64,000 bases of DNA from Dolomedes plantarius (GCA_907164885.2 OU015490.1:100088257-100152256), one strand, 5' to 3'. Counted from the first letter of the stretch, positions 1 through 10,352 are shown. Translations and numbers: made by a program. Notes: a model not told the origin generated them from the sequence alone.

Positions 1-751
1 GCGCATTATCCTGTTGAAATATGGCTGTGGGCAAGCCCTGAAGGTAAGGAAGGACAACTGGCTCCAACACCTCGGAGATGTAGCCCTGGCTGTTTAAAGT
101 ACCGGCAATGCGTACTAGAGGTGTGCGAGAGTGATATCCAATACCGCCCCATACCATAATACCCGGTGCAGGACCAGTGTGGCGGTGCATAACGCAGCTG
201 TTCAGCATCCTCTCTTCACGGTGTCTCCAGACTCGAATGCGACCATCGTGGTGTTGCAGACAGAAGCGTGACTCGTCAGTAAAGACAATTTCATTCCATT
301 CTGCCGTCCACATCCTTCTGTCATCGCACCATTGGCGGCGGAGGCGTCTGTGGTTCTGCGTCAAGGTTAGACAAAGCAATGGACGTCTTGCGGACAGACC
401 ACTCTGCTGTAAACGGCGTGGAATGGTACGCGCAGACACTGGATGATGCGTTACAGACTGCATGTGCTGTGCTATGGTTCGTGATGTGACTGAGCGATTC
501 GTCACTGCCATGCGCACAATTGGCCTGTCATCACGTGAAGTGGTGCGCTGAGGTGGATGCGATAGAACACGCCGGTCCGTCGTACCCTCCTTCATCCAAC
601 GATCACATATCCGCATTACAGTTGTTTGGTTTCGTCCAACACGACTACCGATTTCCCTGTAAGATAATCCACAATCTCGGTAGGCCACTATCCTTCCTCT
701 GTCGAACTCGGATACTTGATCAAAAGATGATCGCTGTTTTCGACGAGGCAC
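1..751 (-). CDS. Tc1/mariner-superfamily transposase, N-terminal two thirds, cut by window edge
   Basis: The reverse strand reads open without a stop from 751 to the window edge (about 250 codons). It would cut and paste a Tc1-type element at TA sites. In order I see a paired-like DNA-binding region with REIGSRVGRNQTTVMRIC near residues 30-47, a second helix-turn-helix (SVTSRTIAQ-like, here SVTSRTIAQHM), the first catalytic Asp in VFTDESRF, the MVWGGIGYHSRTPL segment, and QQDNA with the second catalytic Asp right at the edge. The third catalytic residue lies outside the window. The frame has no frameshift, unlike every other transposase here. The expected first codon is GTG (749-751) before PRRKQRSSFDQVSEF, and no in-frame ATG lies upstream, so the start seems lost by one base change. 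Expected full length for the family is about 340 residues. Confidence 0.9.
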   Translation of the reverse strand, partial: MPRRKQRSSFDQVSEFDRGRIVAYRDCGLSYREIGSRVGRNQTTVMRICDRWMKEGTTDRRVLSHPPQRTTSRDDRPIVRMAVTNRSVTSRTIAQHMQSVTHHPVSARTIPRRLQQSGLSARRPLLCLTLTQNHRRLRRQWCDDRRMWTAEWNEIVFTDESRFCLQHHDGRIRVWRHREERMLNSCVMHRHTGPAPGIMVWGGIGYHSRTPLVRIAGTLNSQGYISEVLEPVVLPYLQGLPTAIFQQDNA

Positions 752-850
752 ACAGAGAAAAAAAAGTCGGTCATCCGCCGGAATAAGTGGGTTCTGCAAC
801 CCACTTCGCGTGGGTTATTGTGGGTGGTGAGTTAAACAAACCACTATCCG
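752..850 (-). repeat. Probable 5' flank of the Tc1 element, with hairpin
   Basis: Just upstream of the transposase lies an imperfect palindrome (AAGTGGGTT, short loop, AACCCACTT, near 785-806). The stretch CGACTTTTTTTTCTCTGTG next to the coding start recurs near 7263, where similar GTGGGTT/AACCCAC hairpins occur. I infer that both places hold 5' ends of one element family. I cannot define the outer terminal repeat. Confidence 0.4.
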
Positions 851-1705
851 TGATTTTGAACGCGGATGTAAGTGAGTTCAAATACTACTGAGTCATCGCA
901 ACTGTGTTATCGAAACAAGTGTGTTATATAACTTATGTTATCTGAGTTTACTGCGCTGAAAAACCAACTTTAAGTATTAGACTGCAAATGTCATGCAACT
1001 TGAAAGGCTGAAATGAAGTATTTGGGTTGAAAATTTTTGAATGTACTTAAATTTTTATTTATTATTTTTTATAAGGAATTTAATTTTTGGAATATGATGT
1101 CTTCCATATTCCGAACTTTTTTAGACGAGATTAACAAAAATTCTTTTCTGATATTCTAAATCAATTTTGTGTTTATATTTAATTTTTGCCTAATGACTAT
1201 TGTTCTCAAGGTAGAAATTATATCCTTTATGTAGAAATGTTTTAATTTAAAAGAGTATCTTTTAAATCCAAGTTATTGAAAAATTTTGCAGATTTTTTTT
1301 ATGACGTAATAAATGTACAAAGCAACTATCAATTTCAGACAAATTTTGCAACAAAATTAACATTCTTTTACGAAAAGAAGCTAAAGTTCTTATGCGTAGG
1401 TTGTTAATATTTTACGTCTTGATCTGTAAGGCAGACGCTTAGAGGTCGAAAATAAAAGGCTGGGATTCGCAGGTTTGCATTTTCATAATTTGCTCCTAAA
1501 GTTAGCTTAATAGGTTACTTACGATTCGCACGCGTCATAAGGAATACTTGTGAAAATATTTAATAAAAGAAGTCGTTGTTATGGGACATCGCTTATTAAA
1601 AATCACGTAAAATTTATCGCTATAGAATATACCTCCATCGCACAGCTATCAAAAAGTTATGTTTACCCACCCTTACACACATATATCGGATACATTATAT
1701 ATATA

Positions 1706-1756
<51 letters not shown>

Positions 1757-2090
1757 AAACAAAGACTATAATTATTTTCATTTTACAGACTTTGCGACAC
1801 TGAAGCTTCTTATTTTAAAATGTTTACGATTTTAACTGTATATTATATTTTTCTCTAAAATGTTTTTTTCACACCCTTTTTTATTATAATTTTCCGGCCA
1901 AAATCTAGCCACTACTAGCCTCTTATATTCACAGAACCTTGACGTTTATCGTTAATAATAGTTTAAAATGTATATCTCGGTTTCATAACTTTTTAAATAT
2001 GAAATTTATAATGCTGAAAATTATTAGTTTAACAGCTATTAACAATTGTCATTAGCAAATAGAGGTCATCTCCTTTTTTAGCATTCCATT
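851..2090. other. AT-rich intergenic sequence with no gene seen
   Basis: No open frame of note, RNA gene or repeat pair was recognised, apart from a (TA)n tract at about 1696-1750. The only longer open frame runs into that tract and is not coding-like. Confidence 0.5.
1696..1750. repeat. (TA)n microsatellite
   Basis: An almost pure TA repeat, interrupted once by TTTA. Confidence 0.95.
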
Positions 2091-2149
2091 GTCCGAGTTA
2101 TCCGTGGAAACTCTCTTTACATGTGCTCGCCAGAGGACAGGAAATAGGT

Positions 2150-2240
2150 ATTTTTTCTCCCGCCGAAAGTTTCTCCGATTAGGGTCTCTAAGTGTCCGCC
2201 ATGTGTTAGTACGTGCCAGTAATGGCGGGAACCTCTTTAT
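2150..2240. promoter_or_regulatory. GC-rich patch with two E2F-like sites, possible promoter of the 79-residue gene
   Basis: The patch stands out from AT-rich surroundings. TTCTCCCGCCG (about 2155-2164) and GGCGGGAA (2224-2231) match the E2F consensus in opposite orientations, 60-70 bp apart. It lies about 280 bp upstream of a consensus 5' splice site (2515/2516). The promoter role is inference, and no TATA box or initiator was identified. Confidence 0.3.
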
Positions 2241-2367
2241 GATTTGAAGGAAGGGAACCTTAAATTAATCTCAACTAAGATGTCGTAAACACAGGTGTGC
2301 CACCTAACAAGAGCTAAATGGGTGCATGATTGCTAAGATGTGTCTGACACACATATGTGTGTTTACA

Positions 2368-2411
2368 CGTGGAAGAAGGAATAAATGTTCGTGGAAGAAG
2401 GAATAAATGCC
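2368..2411 (+). repeat. 22-bp tandem duplication
   Basis: GTGGAAGAAGGAATAAATG occurs twice in a row. It lies within the proposed first exon or just upstream of it. Confidence 0.8.
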
Positions 2412-2429
2412 AGCTCGAACTCGGACTTG

Positions 2430-2515
2430 AGTACCATGCTGTTGCAAGTTTACAATGGCTGCGCTGGCAGTATAGATTGCGGCTTTAAAATCATCCCTTT
2501 CCTGAGTTTGCCAAG
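2430..2515 (+). other. Proposed non-coding first exon of the 79-residue gene (5' end unknown)
   Basis: CCAAG|GTGAGT at 2515/2516 is a near-perfect 5' splice site. Joining base 2515 to the acceptor at 3470/3471 puts an in-frame TGA (2503-2505) shortly before the ATG at 3473. The exon therefore reads as 5' untranslated sequence. A short upstream frame starts at 2436. The transcription start cannot be fixed from the sequence, so the 2430 boundary is nominal. Confidence 0.35.
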
Positions 2516-3164
2516 GTGAGTTCAATTTCGTTATTTAATTCTTTTATTATTGAGACTAATTCTATGTCAATGAATGTAATCCTTATCTATTTTACTTTTT
2601 AAAATTTATCAGTAATATGTAATAGTAGAAATTGTATGGAAAAGCTATTGATTTTCACACATACTATATGTGCAAATATAAAAAATTTGTGTGTTTTTGT
2701 CTATTTAAAAAAAATTATTGTAGATGATCATAATATTAAAGACCGATGCTCCTGAGACCTATAAATTGAATAAGTTGATGCTATCTCTGATATAGATTTT
2801 CTTTATTTTATTGGGCTCAGATATATATTTGTGGTGTCTAATTTTACATATTCTGTTTCCATATAACAAGATAACAGACTATGCAAATAATAATATTGTT
2901 TTAACATTTTCATCTTGCAAATAGTACTCAGATAATTTTTCTGTCTCTTAATTAAATTTACTAGGCATGCTACGAAATAAGAGCTTCGGCACTTTATTAT
3001 TTAACTTAAACTATAAAAGAAAGGGACAGTGTAATAAATTTTTTATGTTACCATATTTTTATTCAAATGAGTTTAAAAGTGCAATTTTAAGCAATTTCTA
3101 TCTTTCTACTTATCATTATCTATATCTACATCTGTATATAGTACATCTATATCTATTTATATCC

Positions 3165-3167
<3 letters not shown>

Positions 3168-3220
<53 letters not shown>

Positions 3221-3222
3221 GT
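3168..3222. repeat. (AC)n(AT)n compound microsatellite
   Basis: About 13 AC units are followed by about 10 AT units, inside the first intron of the proposed small gene. Confidence 0.95.
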
Positions 3223-3472
3223 ATGTATTGGAAGGGGAATTTAGTCAATATATAATATGTAATTTTCAATATATAATAATGAATTAATATACTGTTTTTG
3301 TATTCAGCTGATGAAACATTTATATTCTGCTCTAAATTTTATTTTATACCTATGTAAATATTATAGTTAACATTTTCTTCTGAAGTAACAATTTCAAAAG
3401 GATTTATCAGTAATTTTATTATTCATCTGAGAATGCTGAAAATAAAACAATACAGGATATTGTGTTTCAGGT

Positions 3473-5693
3473 ATGCATAACGTATTAATTTTTAAATACA
3501 AAATGAGAGGTTCTGTCTCTTCAGTTCCTTTTGTTGTAGCTGAAATATTAACTGGAGGTACACACACACACATATACATATATGTGTGTGTGTTTGATTC
3601 TTTTTTTTAATTTTGAGTACTGTAATTGGTTACACACATAGCTTTTTATCAAAAACAAAACTGAATTTCATGTGTTAAAACGTCATGTTTTGTTTACATT
3701 TGTTAATTTTTGTTGTTCACATATTTCCTGTAGTATTTTAACAATTTTAAGTTCTTTATATTTTTTTCTGTGTTAAAAACTGAAAGTATACTGCAGTTTT
3801 GTCTTTGCACAAATACTGCCTAGTGTCTACTATGCATGTCATATCTTACTGGTATAATGATAGTTAGTATTCTACCTTCATATTTGAATACTATATATAC
3901 AGCATATTTCGTTTCCCACTCATGCAGAACTTAACTGTTCAAAAGTCACTACTCTGTGGCTAGTTTAACCCCTAATAAACCCATCTAGGTTTGTCTGTAT
4001 GGATGGTAAAGGTATTGTAAGTAATAAAATTTGAAAAGTTATTTTTTTATTACTAAAAATAAAATATATTGTTTTTGCTCCTGTTATTGAAAAGTTTGAT
4101 GCTATTTAGGTTGATGAGCTTGTTGAGGATTTATTTATTAGACTGAATTCTTAAGTTTTTTTTTTTTTTTTTTAACTTTCACTCAAAAAAGTTTATTGTA
4201 GTACAAAACAAAATAATTAAAATTATATAAAAGGCAAAATAATATTTTAGTTTATATGTATTTCTTCTTAACTTTATGCGAAATATGTATTCTGATTTTC
4301 AAAGAAATGTCTGTTAGAAAAGTTAAAAATTTATTAATTTTAATTTTGGAATAAATAACATACCTTTTGTATTTTTTAAAGTTTGGCTTTATTTTAAATA
4401 TAGTATGGAGAGATGTAGTTGAGTTTATTAATGTTCTGAGAAAATATGGATCTGCATTCTCAAAGTAATAAAAAAATATAAATCTTTCCATAAGTTTATT
4501 AGGATTTTTGACCATTGGAAATTATGTGTTAAGACAAAGTACTTTTTTTTTTCTTTTTTGAAAACAAATATCAATACAGGTTAAGAATAACATATCTATA
4601 TTATTTTTACTGCGGACATAGTTGAAGATTTGTTAAAATCTTGAGGCAAAATTACTTTTATCTTTTCCAAGCAAGTTTGTATACGTTAATGTATTATGCA
4701 CTTTAACATCCTTTTATAAACAATTTAAAAAATACTTTATCATAAGTGTTGAATAGATGTGAACATGTATAAAATGTTGCTAAATAGTTACTAGTTTTTA
4801 GGATAAATTAATATTTTTTTTGTTGATTTAGCTACTTAGTCTAGATTCAGTTAGTGTAGGGAAACAATTTCTTCATGACATCTGCACTTTTTTAAGTCTT
4901 TTAATCCATTTTCAGATATTAGAAGCTCCATTAGACCTACATGGCTTTTCACATTTCATGAGATTAAAAAAGCATTGACTCAAGAGGGACTCAAAATGGT
5001 AACAATAAGGATCTTTTATTTCAAATTTGTCTTTTGCTGTATTTTAAACATATGTTACAGTATATGCATTTTGCAACATTTGCTAATTCTAATTCATGCA
5101 TTAAAATAAATTTATCTTCAACATCATGAATTATAAAGTTTTTGTTATGCGCATTTTTAAATTAATGTATTAGTAGTGCTTGTATGAGATTCATCCTTAA
5201 AATAACAATAATAATAATAGTAATAATGCACACATTAAGATTTATACTTTGGAGAGACTAGTCTATTAATGTAGCAGTTACTTTCTTGAAACATGGATAA
5301 TCAGTTCTGTATGCTGCATCTGCAGTTAAAATTTTGTTATGGACTGGTAATGACAGATATATCTACTCACTCTCACGAACCTGTTTAGCTTAGTATGGAA
5401 AAAAATGTTTGCTCATGTGTGCCATTTCTTGCTAGCTTTTATTTCAAAATTTAAAATCCTAATGAAATGATTTTTCAAACATTGCAGTAAAAATCGGGCA
5501 AAACAATGTCCATTTATGTAGAAGCTGTCAGTGGGCACTTCAAAAGTTTAACTACATGAACATTAAAATCAACTTTGATGCTGAAATGCATAACATTTAT
5601 GAAGTTTATTTTATATTTCAGGTGAATAATCCTCCACATTCGAAAGAAATCTTGACTATCCGAAGGGTTTTGAAGATTTTAATTTCAAAATAA
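3473..5693 (+). CDS. Spliced gene for a 79-residue protein of unknown function
   Basis: Coding pieces are 3473-3557, 4916-4998 and 5622-5693. The acceptor TGTGTTTCAG ends at 3470. Exon 2 ends in phase 1 at GGAG|GTACAC. Exon 3 starts after CCATTTTCAG with the two bases that complete an Asp codon, and ends in phase 0 at ATG|GTAACA. Exon 4 starts after ATATTTCAG and reads in phase to TAA at 5691-5693. The protein begins MHNVLIFKYKMRGS, has TWLFTFHEIKKALTQEG in the middle, and ends in a basic RRVLKILISK. It has no signal peptide or clear membrane segment. I recognise no family. Support is the matching phase at both junctions, exons richer in GC than the introns, an upstream in-frame stop, and a nearby poly(A) signal. 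Chance alignment of short open stretches remains possible. Confidence 0.45.
3558..3594. repeat. (AC)n-(AT)n-(GT)n mirrored microsatellite
   Basis: ACACAC, then ATATAC, then GTGTGT forms a self-complementary run that starts at the exon 2 donor site of the 79-residue gene. The donor GT itself belongs to the run. Confidence 0.85.
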
Positions 5694-5752
5694 TTTTTTT
5701 TTATAAAATTGTTCCTAGTTGTTTAAAAACAAAGATATGTATATTACATGTT

Positions 5753-5758
5753 AATAAA
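5753..5758 (+). terminator. AATAAA polyadenylation signal of the 79-residue gene
   Basis: AATAAA lies 60 bp after the stop codon at 5691-5693. A T/G-rich tract follows at about 5760-5800, as expected of a downstream element. This supports the 3' end of the model. Confidence 0.5.
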
Positions 5759-5799
5759 GTTTCTCTGTATTTGTAATTTTGTTTGATGGGATTTATTTT

Positions 5800-6918
5800 T
5801 TGTTTGAAATGTGAGTTTATATTCATTCTCATTAAAGTGTGCATTTGAAACCATAAGATTTAACAAGAAGAATCAATGCATTTTACAGGAGTTATTTTAT
5901 TTCTATGTAGAAAATTATATAGTAAATATATATTAGCACAATATAAAATTTTCAGATTATGTGTGTTTTGTTTAGAGCAACTAGGTAAGTATATTAACAC
6001 ATTATGAAGTTTACAAACCATGTAAGTATAAATGGGTGATTTATCGAATAGACCTAGTTTATACTAGTGAAAAAAATGTGTCTTAGAAAATAATTATCTA
6101 TATTTTCTTAAATCTTTGTTGTTGCAATTTGAAATATTGTAATTGTTTCTGAACTAGTTGTGTTGGGATATGGTATCTCTACCAATTAGAAATATTTATT
6201 TCTGAAATCAATGGAATTAATTTTTTATTTCATTAAAAAAAATTGTTAATATCTCTCCTATGTTAAAGCTAAGATCTGAAACTTTCTCGATCAAATATTT
6301 GTATCGCAGTTTAATCAAACTAAAAGTTGTAAAGGAAAACTTTTTGACCTACGAAATTTTAAGGTTTTATACATAATATTCATAAGTTTCCTGTAAATTT
6401 TATTTCACTGGTATCTAGAAGCCCCACCACTAAATCTCAACGCATAAAATACAGTTAAAAGTTGTTTTTTTTTAATTTGGAGGGTTGTTCCTCTCTGTTA
6501 CTCCTATGAGGGAAACTGATTCAAAAAAATAATGGATGCTTGATTAACATTTTAAATTTCTGATATCTTCACAACTTTTAGACATCCTTTCATAACTTAT
6601 GATATAAGTTTGCAGGATTTTATAACAGATATTTAGCCTTGTTTTTAAGAGAGTTTGAAAAAATATCCTTAAATTTTAATGCCAATTATATTTCACATAT
6701 GAGAGTATAGCGCAGGGTTTCTTTTTCTTTTCACGAGAAAGAATATGAGCGAATTGAGATAATAAATACATATAATTATGAATAATGAATTACGGGAGAA
6801 AATAGTCAACCTTTTGAGTACTTTAGCGTAAACTCATTTACTTAAAAGAATTTATTACACATGGGTTCTATAACCCGAAATAAAGTAAGATATTGAACTC
6901 TAAAGAAGAGTTTGTCTT
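5800..6918. other. AT-rich intergenic sequence with no gene seen
   Basis: No open frame, repeat pair or RNA gene was recognised. Near 6860 the sequence starts to resemble the GGGTTCTA-bearing duplication that follows. Confidence 0.5.
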
Positions 6919-7223
6919 CTCATGTTGGTGTGATTTTCGACACACTTTAAAGTGAGTCGTATAACCATTTTAATGTGTTGGTGGCGAGTAAATCAACACG
7001 CTTAGGATCTGGGTTCTAGAACCCATTTTTCCACATGGGTTGTACGACTCACCAAATGCGGGTTCCCCTGCTCATGTTGGTGTGATTTTCGACACACTTT
7101 AAAGTGAGTCGTATAACCCATTTTAATGAGTTGGTGGCGAGTAAATCAACCCGCTTGCGATCTGGGTTCTAGAACCCACTTTCCCACATGGATTGTACGA
7201 CTCACCAAAAGCGAGTTCCCCTG
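6919..7223. repeat. 152-bp tandem duplication
   Basis: Two adjacent copies (6919-7070 and 7071-7223) start CTCATGTTGGTGTG and end GGTTCCCCTG. Each has an internal palindrome TGGGTTCTAGAACCCA. They differ at several bases, so the duplication is not very recent. The GTGGGTT hairpin and the CGACTTTTTTTTCTCTGTGC at 7263-7282 link the region to the 5' flank of the Tc1 element at the window start. Confidence 0.85.
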
Positions 7224-7283
7224 TGCAGTGGATTTGAACTCGGAGAAGTGGGTTCACCGAACGACTTTTTTTTCTCTGTGCAT

Positions 7284-7750
7284 AATTGATCGTTTTTTTA
7301 AAAAACCACAAGAAAAACACAATTACCGAACTTGAAATCGTCGAAATCACCAAGCCTTAAATAGTGCTTTGAAGTGGCGCCACAGGCGCGCCTGATGTGC
7401 GTCTGCGCTGAAATTCTAATCATTTGCATATCTCACCTCCGCTAATGCATGTTGTAAATTTCATGTTATTTGCATGTAACCTTCAGGGTGTTGCATTTAC
7501 AGTGGCCAGCAGTGTATTATATAAACACACTAGAGTATATTAACCCATATACATATACGTTACTTATGTCACGATACGATACTTAGATACGATACGTTAC
7601 GATATATGTTAACCTATAGAAAAAACGTGTCTACTATTGAAAGCTCCCAGAAATTATTATCTCTTTTAAAGAGGATATTTAAAAAGAATCAAGAGAAAAT
7701 TTCCAAAATTTTCTCGGAATTAAATAGCAGTTAATTTTAACAGGTTACTG
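7284..7750. other. Intergenic sequence; two octamer motifs
   Basis: No gene was recognised. ATTTGCAT occurs twice, near 7431 and 7469 (second as ATTTGCATG). This is the POU octamer core, but two hits in AT-rich DNA are weak evidence. Confidence 0.3.
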
Positions 7751-8168
7751 GCTTTAATGCTGCAGTGTACTAACTCTATTGTATTATCTCACCTCAATGT
7801 TAACCTATGGAGAAAATGGATCTAATATTTACAGCTCCATAAATGCTGATAATCCAATAAGAATGGTGTTTTCAGATAGCCTGAGCATTTCTGCACCTTG
7901 CAACCGGATACATTTTATAAATTTCGTCCACCAAAGTAATTTATAAACTTTTAAAACACACTGTACCAGATTTCCCCCCCCCCCGAGTAATTTAAATTTA
8001 AAAATATTATTTGCAATTTTTTAAACGAAACATACAGCAAGGTGTAAAGTTTCTTTCTCTAGTCCGTAATACAATTTTTGAAAAAGTCTCTAAATTCAAG
8101 TCGCCAATCCTTGGACACATTTTCTCCATAGGTTAACATTGAGATGAGCGAATCCAATAGTGTTGTGC

Positions 8169-9035
8169 TAGTGATGCGACATCGATAACAAAACATCGAT
8201 GTTTTGAAACATCGATATTCAATATTAAAACATCGATGCTAATAAAACATCGCCCAAAAACCATCGATGTTTTTAAACATCGATGTTTTAGAACATCCAT
8301 GTTTTAAAAGTGGTTTAGTAATCTCTAACATTAATGTTACTTCCGTTAGTCGTGGGGGGAGGGGGTGATTTAATTTTACTCTCTGATTGGGCAGACACAA
8401 ATGACAAAAACTTGGTTGCTTTGGGCTACATTGATGACTCAAAATTCTCGTTGTAAATACCGCCATGTTTGGCCTTCAAATGTCTAGATAAATTCGTGGT
8501 ATTGCCAGAAGTTTTGAGGGACTTAAGGCAAATATTGCATTTTGCCAATTTGTCAGAGGTTTTGTAAAAATATTTCCAAACGGTACTTTTGGGAGGCATC
8601 TTACTAATAATATTAACGTCAACTTATATAAAACCAGCACAAAACAAAGACTTAAATGGATGCACTCGTGTATATACTATTTGTAAAATAAAACCCCATG
8701 GAAGGTTCTGGAGTGTCAGGAACATTCCAAGCGCTCTGATTGGTTCATTGGTTGTTAATTGCCATTTGTCTATTTGCTAAGGAATCGTTCCCCCTTTTGT
8801 ATTCGTCCTTTTCAGAATTCAGACTTACATTTACTGAGTGTGAAAATTATGCTACGTGATAAATTTTAATTACGGTACTTTTTCATTAAAAAAAACATCG
8901 AGACAACGTAAAACATCGAGCACAAAACATCGATGTTAAAAAAACATCGGCTTCAATAAATCGATGTTTAAAACATCGATGTTTTTATCAAAACATCGAT
9001 GTTTTGAAAACATCGACATCGATGTCGCATCCCTA
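8169..9035 (-). mobile_element. hAT element, 867 bp, non-autonomous, with exact 8-bp target duplication
   Basis: TGTTGTGC flanks it on both sides (8161-8168 and 9036-9043). The terminal inverted repeats read TAGKGATGCGACATCGAT. Inside both ends ACATCGATGTTTT is repeated many times, like the subterminal transposase-binding repeats of hAT elements. The only protein coding left is a BED zinc finger (8426-8599). The rest of the transposase is absent, so movement would need an enzyme supplied in trans. It is inserted in the right terminal repeat of the surrounding MITE and is therefore the younger of the two. Confidence 0.92.
8426..8599 (-). CDS. 57-residue BED zinc-finger protein of the hAT element
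   Basis: The frame starts MPPKSTVWKYFYK and ends ESSM, with an in-frame stop right after the finger. The BED finger has Cys21, Cys24, His40 and His45 (CxxC...HxxxxH), an aromatic-rich start (W8, Y10, F11, Y12) and SRHLKAKHG. In ZBED-type hAT transposases this domain is the N-terminal DNA-binding module, followed by about 500 residues with the RNase H-like core and dimerisation domain; both are missing. A free BED finger could still bind element ends, but that is speculation. No promoter was identified. Confidence 0.8.
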   Translation of the reverse strand: MPPKSTVWKYFYKTSDKLAKCNICLKSLKTSGNTTNLSRHLKAKHGGIYNENFESSM

Positions 9036-9121
9036 TGTTGTGCCTTAACACATACGTCTAACTAAAGGATAGAATAACGCTCAAGGATCATCATGGTGTT
9101 GGTGTACTCATATTCGATATA

Positions 9122-9340
9122 CAGTAAAACCTCGTTTATCCGGGCTAACTGGAACCATAGGAACCATAGGTAATATGGGTAATAAGCAAAACAGAATCCT
9201 TAACTAAGCTGACTTGCAGTTTATTACGATAAAAAGCTATGTTCTGTAACGAAATTGTACAGCATTTTTTACAAGACATTACAAAATACAAAAATAACTT
9301 TTCCTATCATTTCTTAACAAGGAAGTGGTAAGTCTAAAGC
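9122..9340 (+). mobile_element. Pogo/Tigger-like element, one end only
   Basis: CAGTAAAACCTCGTTTATCCGG after TA is a typical pogo/Tigger terminus. No matching inverse end was found before the TTAA-flanked element at 9349. GGAACCATAG is repeated twice near 9153. A second relative of this terminus is at 59697. Confidence 0.55.
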
Positions 9341-9348
9341 TTTCTTAA

Positions 9349-9596
9349 GGCGACAAGGGATCTTAAACCACGATTTTTAAAATTTTAAATTTTCAACTCT
9401 ATATAGAAAATAAGAATTATTTGTGTTCTTTTTTCAGTACAATTGAAGACCCTTAGAATTCAAAATAAGAATTTTTAGGCACAATAATGCCTGTTTTTCA
9501 AAAAAAAAAAAATATTTCAAAAATGCTAGCATTTTTCAAAATCTCCATGTGAATTCGAAATCATTTAAAAACATTAATTTTTTAAATATAAGTTTA

Positions 9597-9658
<62 letters not shown>

Positions 9659-9948
9659 ATAATTGTGCATTGATTTTTATTTCATATGAATCTAAAGCCA
9701 TAAAAATTTATTTTTTATTTATCCGCCAGTTTTTTTCTTTACTTCAGGGTCTTTAAATTTGAAAAATATTTGTGGTTTCAAAGAATTATGCACAATTTTG
9801 TGGCAAATACTTAAATAAACAATTTTGAGATATTTGGAAAAAATCACGGGAAAATAAATGTGCATGGAACATTTTGAAAAATAGCAGCCTTTTGGAAGAA
9901 CATTATGAAAAAAGGTCTTATTCTTACAAAATAGTTATTTGTGAACTC
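9349..9948 (+). mobile_element. TTAA MITE related to 31572-32264, right end lost
   Basis: It starts GGCGACAAGGGA after TTAA (9345-9348). It shares a long diverged stretch with 31572 onward (actcctatata, the AAGACNCTTAGAA stretch, repeats of GCTAGCATTTTT). A (TA)n tract at 9599-9655 lies inside. The right end appears replaced by the Harbinger-like element at 9952. Confidence 0.6.
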
Positions 9949-9951
9949 TAA

Positions 9952-10104
9952 GCCCGTCTGCACACGGAGCAACTCAAAAGAAACTGATAACAGACTCAAA
10001 TCACAAACCAGTCCGTGATGAGTCGCAACCTATGTAATTGAATGGAGCCACGCACACGGCGCAACTGGTTACAAACCCGTCCGACGGGTTTGTAACCAGT
10101 CGAA
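9952..10104 (+). mobile_element. Half of a Harbinger-like MITE
   Basis: It starts GCCCGTCTGCACACGG after TAA and is nearly identical to the left arm of the full copy at 13392-13675. It stops near the palindrome centre (GACGGGTTTGTAACC) and runs straight into SINE sequence at 10105. Confidence 0.8.
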
Positions 10105-10352
10105 CCAGATATGGGCACGTTAAATCCGTAGACCGGAAAGTCCTTCAATGAGGTCAGTGGGTGGGGAAGGTACGATCCCCCGAGATGTCGCTCCTAGGGG
10201 TGCTCAGTCAACATTGTGGTGGCACCTAGTCAAGACGGACTCCGGCCCTTGTGGTGCTATTAAAAACCAGAGACGCACTTCTCAGCCCGAAGCCTATATG
10301 GACCTGGTCTGTAACTTCCGTCCAGGGGGCATTAGGAACAACAACAACAACA
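10105..10352 (+). mobile_element. 5'-truncated tRNA-derived SINE
   Basis: From CCAGATATGGGCACGTT the sequence aligns with the bodies of the SINE copies at 40763-41104 and 47390-47735 (GGTACGATC, TATGGACCTGGTCT, GGCATTAG). It ends in an (AAC)n tail. The tRNA-like head is missing. Confidence 0.85.

Larger units (their letters stand above)
7758..9044 (-). mobile_element. TTAA-flanked palindromic MITE (GGCTGCTG family, copy A), split by a hAT element
   Basis: TTAA lies on both sides (7754-7757 and 9045-9048). The left end carries the family terminal repeat (CTGTGTACTAACYCTATTGG...TTAACCTATGGAGAAAATG), and its inverse ends before the right TTAA. The interior includes TTTCTGCACCTTGCAAC, in opposite orientation to the copy at 25444. 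The right terminal repeat is interrupted at 8168 by the hAT insertion. Other copies are at 11114, 15004, 25444, 33821, 62186 and 62818. Confidence 0.85.

Noticed and set aside
2436..2515. Alternative start ATG at 2436 giving a 26-codon first coding exon
   Set aside because: Joined to the acceptor at 3471 it is out of frame with the downstream exons, so I treat it as a possible upstream frame in the leader.
2967..3287. 106-codon open frame MLRNKSFGT...
   Set aside because: It runs into an (AC)n(AT)n microsatellite, lacks domain content and lies in the intron of the proposed 79-residue gene. The upstream TTACTAG acceptor gives no phase-compatible donor.
7123..7353. Overlapping open frames on both strands
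   Set aside because: They lie across the 152-bp tandem duplication and its hairpins and resemble no protein.
8169..9035. ACATCGATGTTTT repeats as a CRISPR-like array or operator cluster
   Set aside because: They lie only in the subterminal regions of a hAT element with an exact target duplication, where such repeats are expected. There are no spacers.
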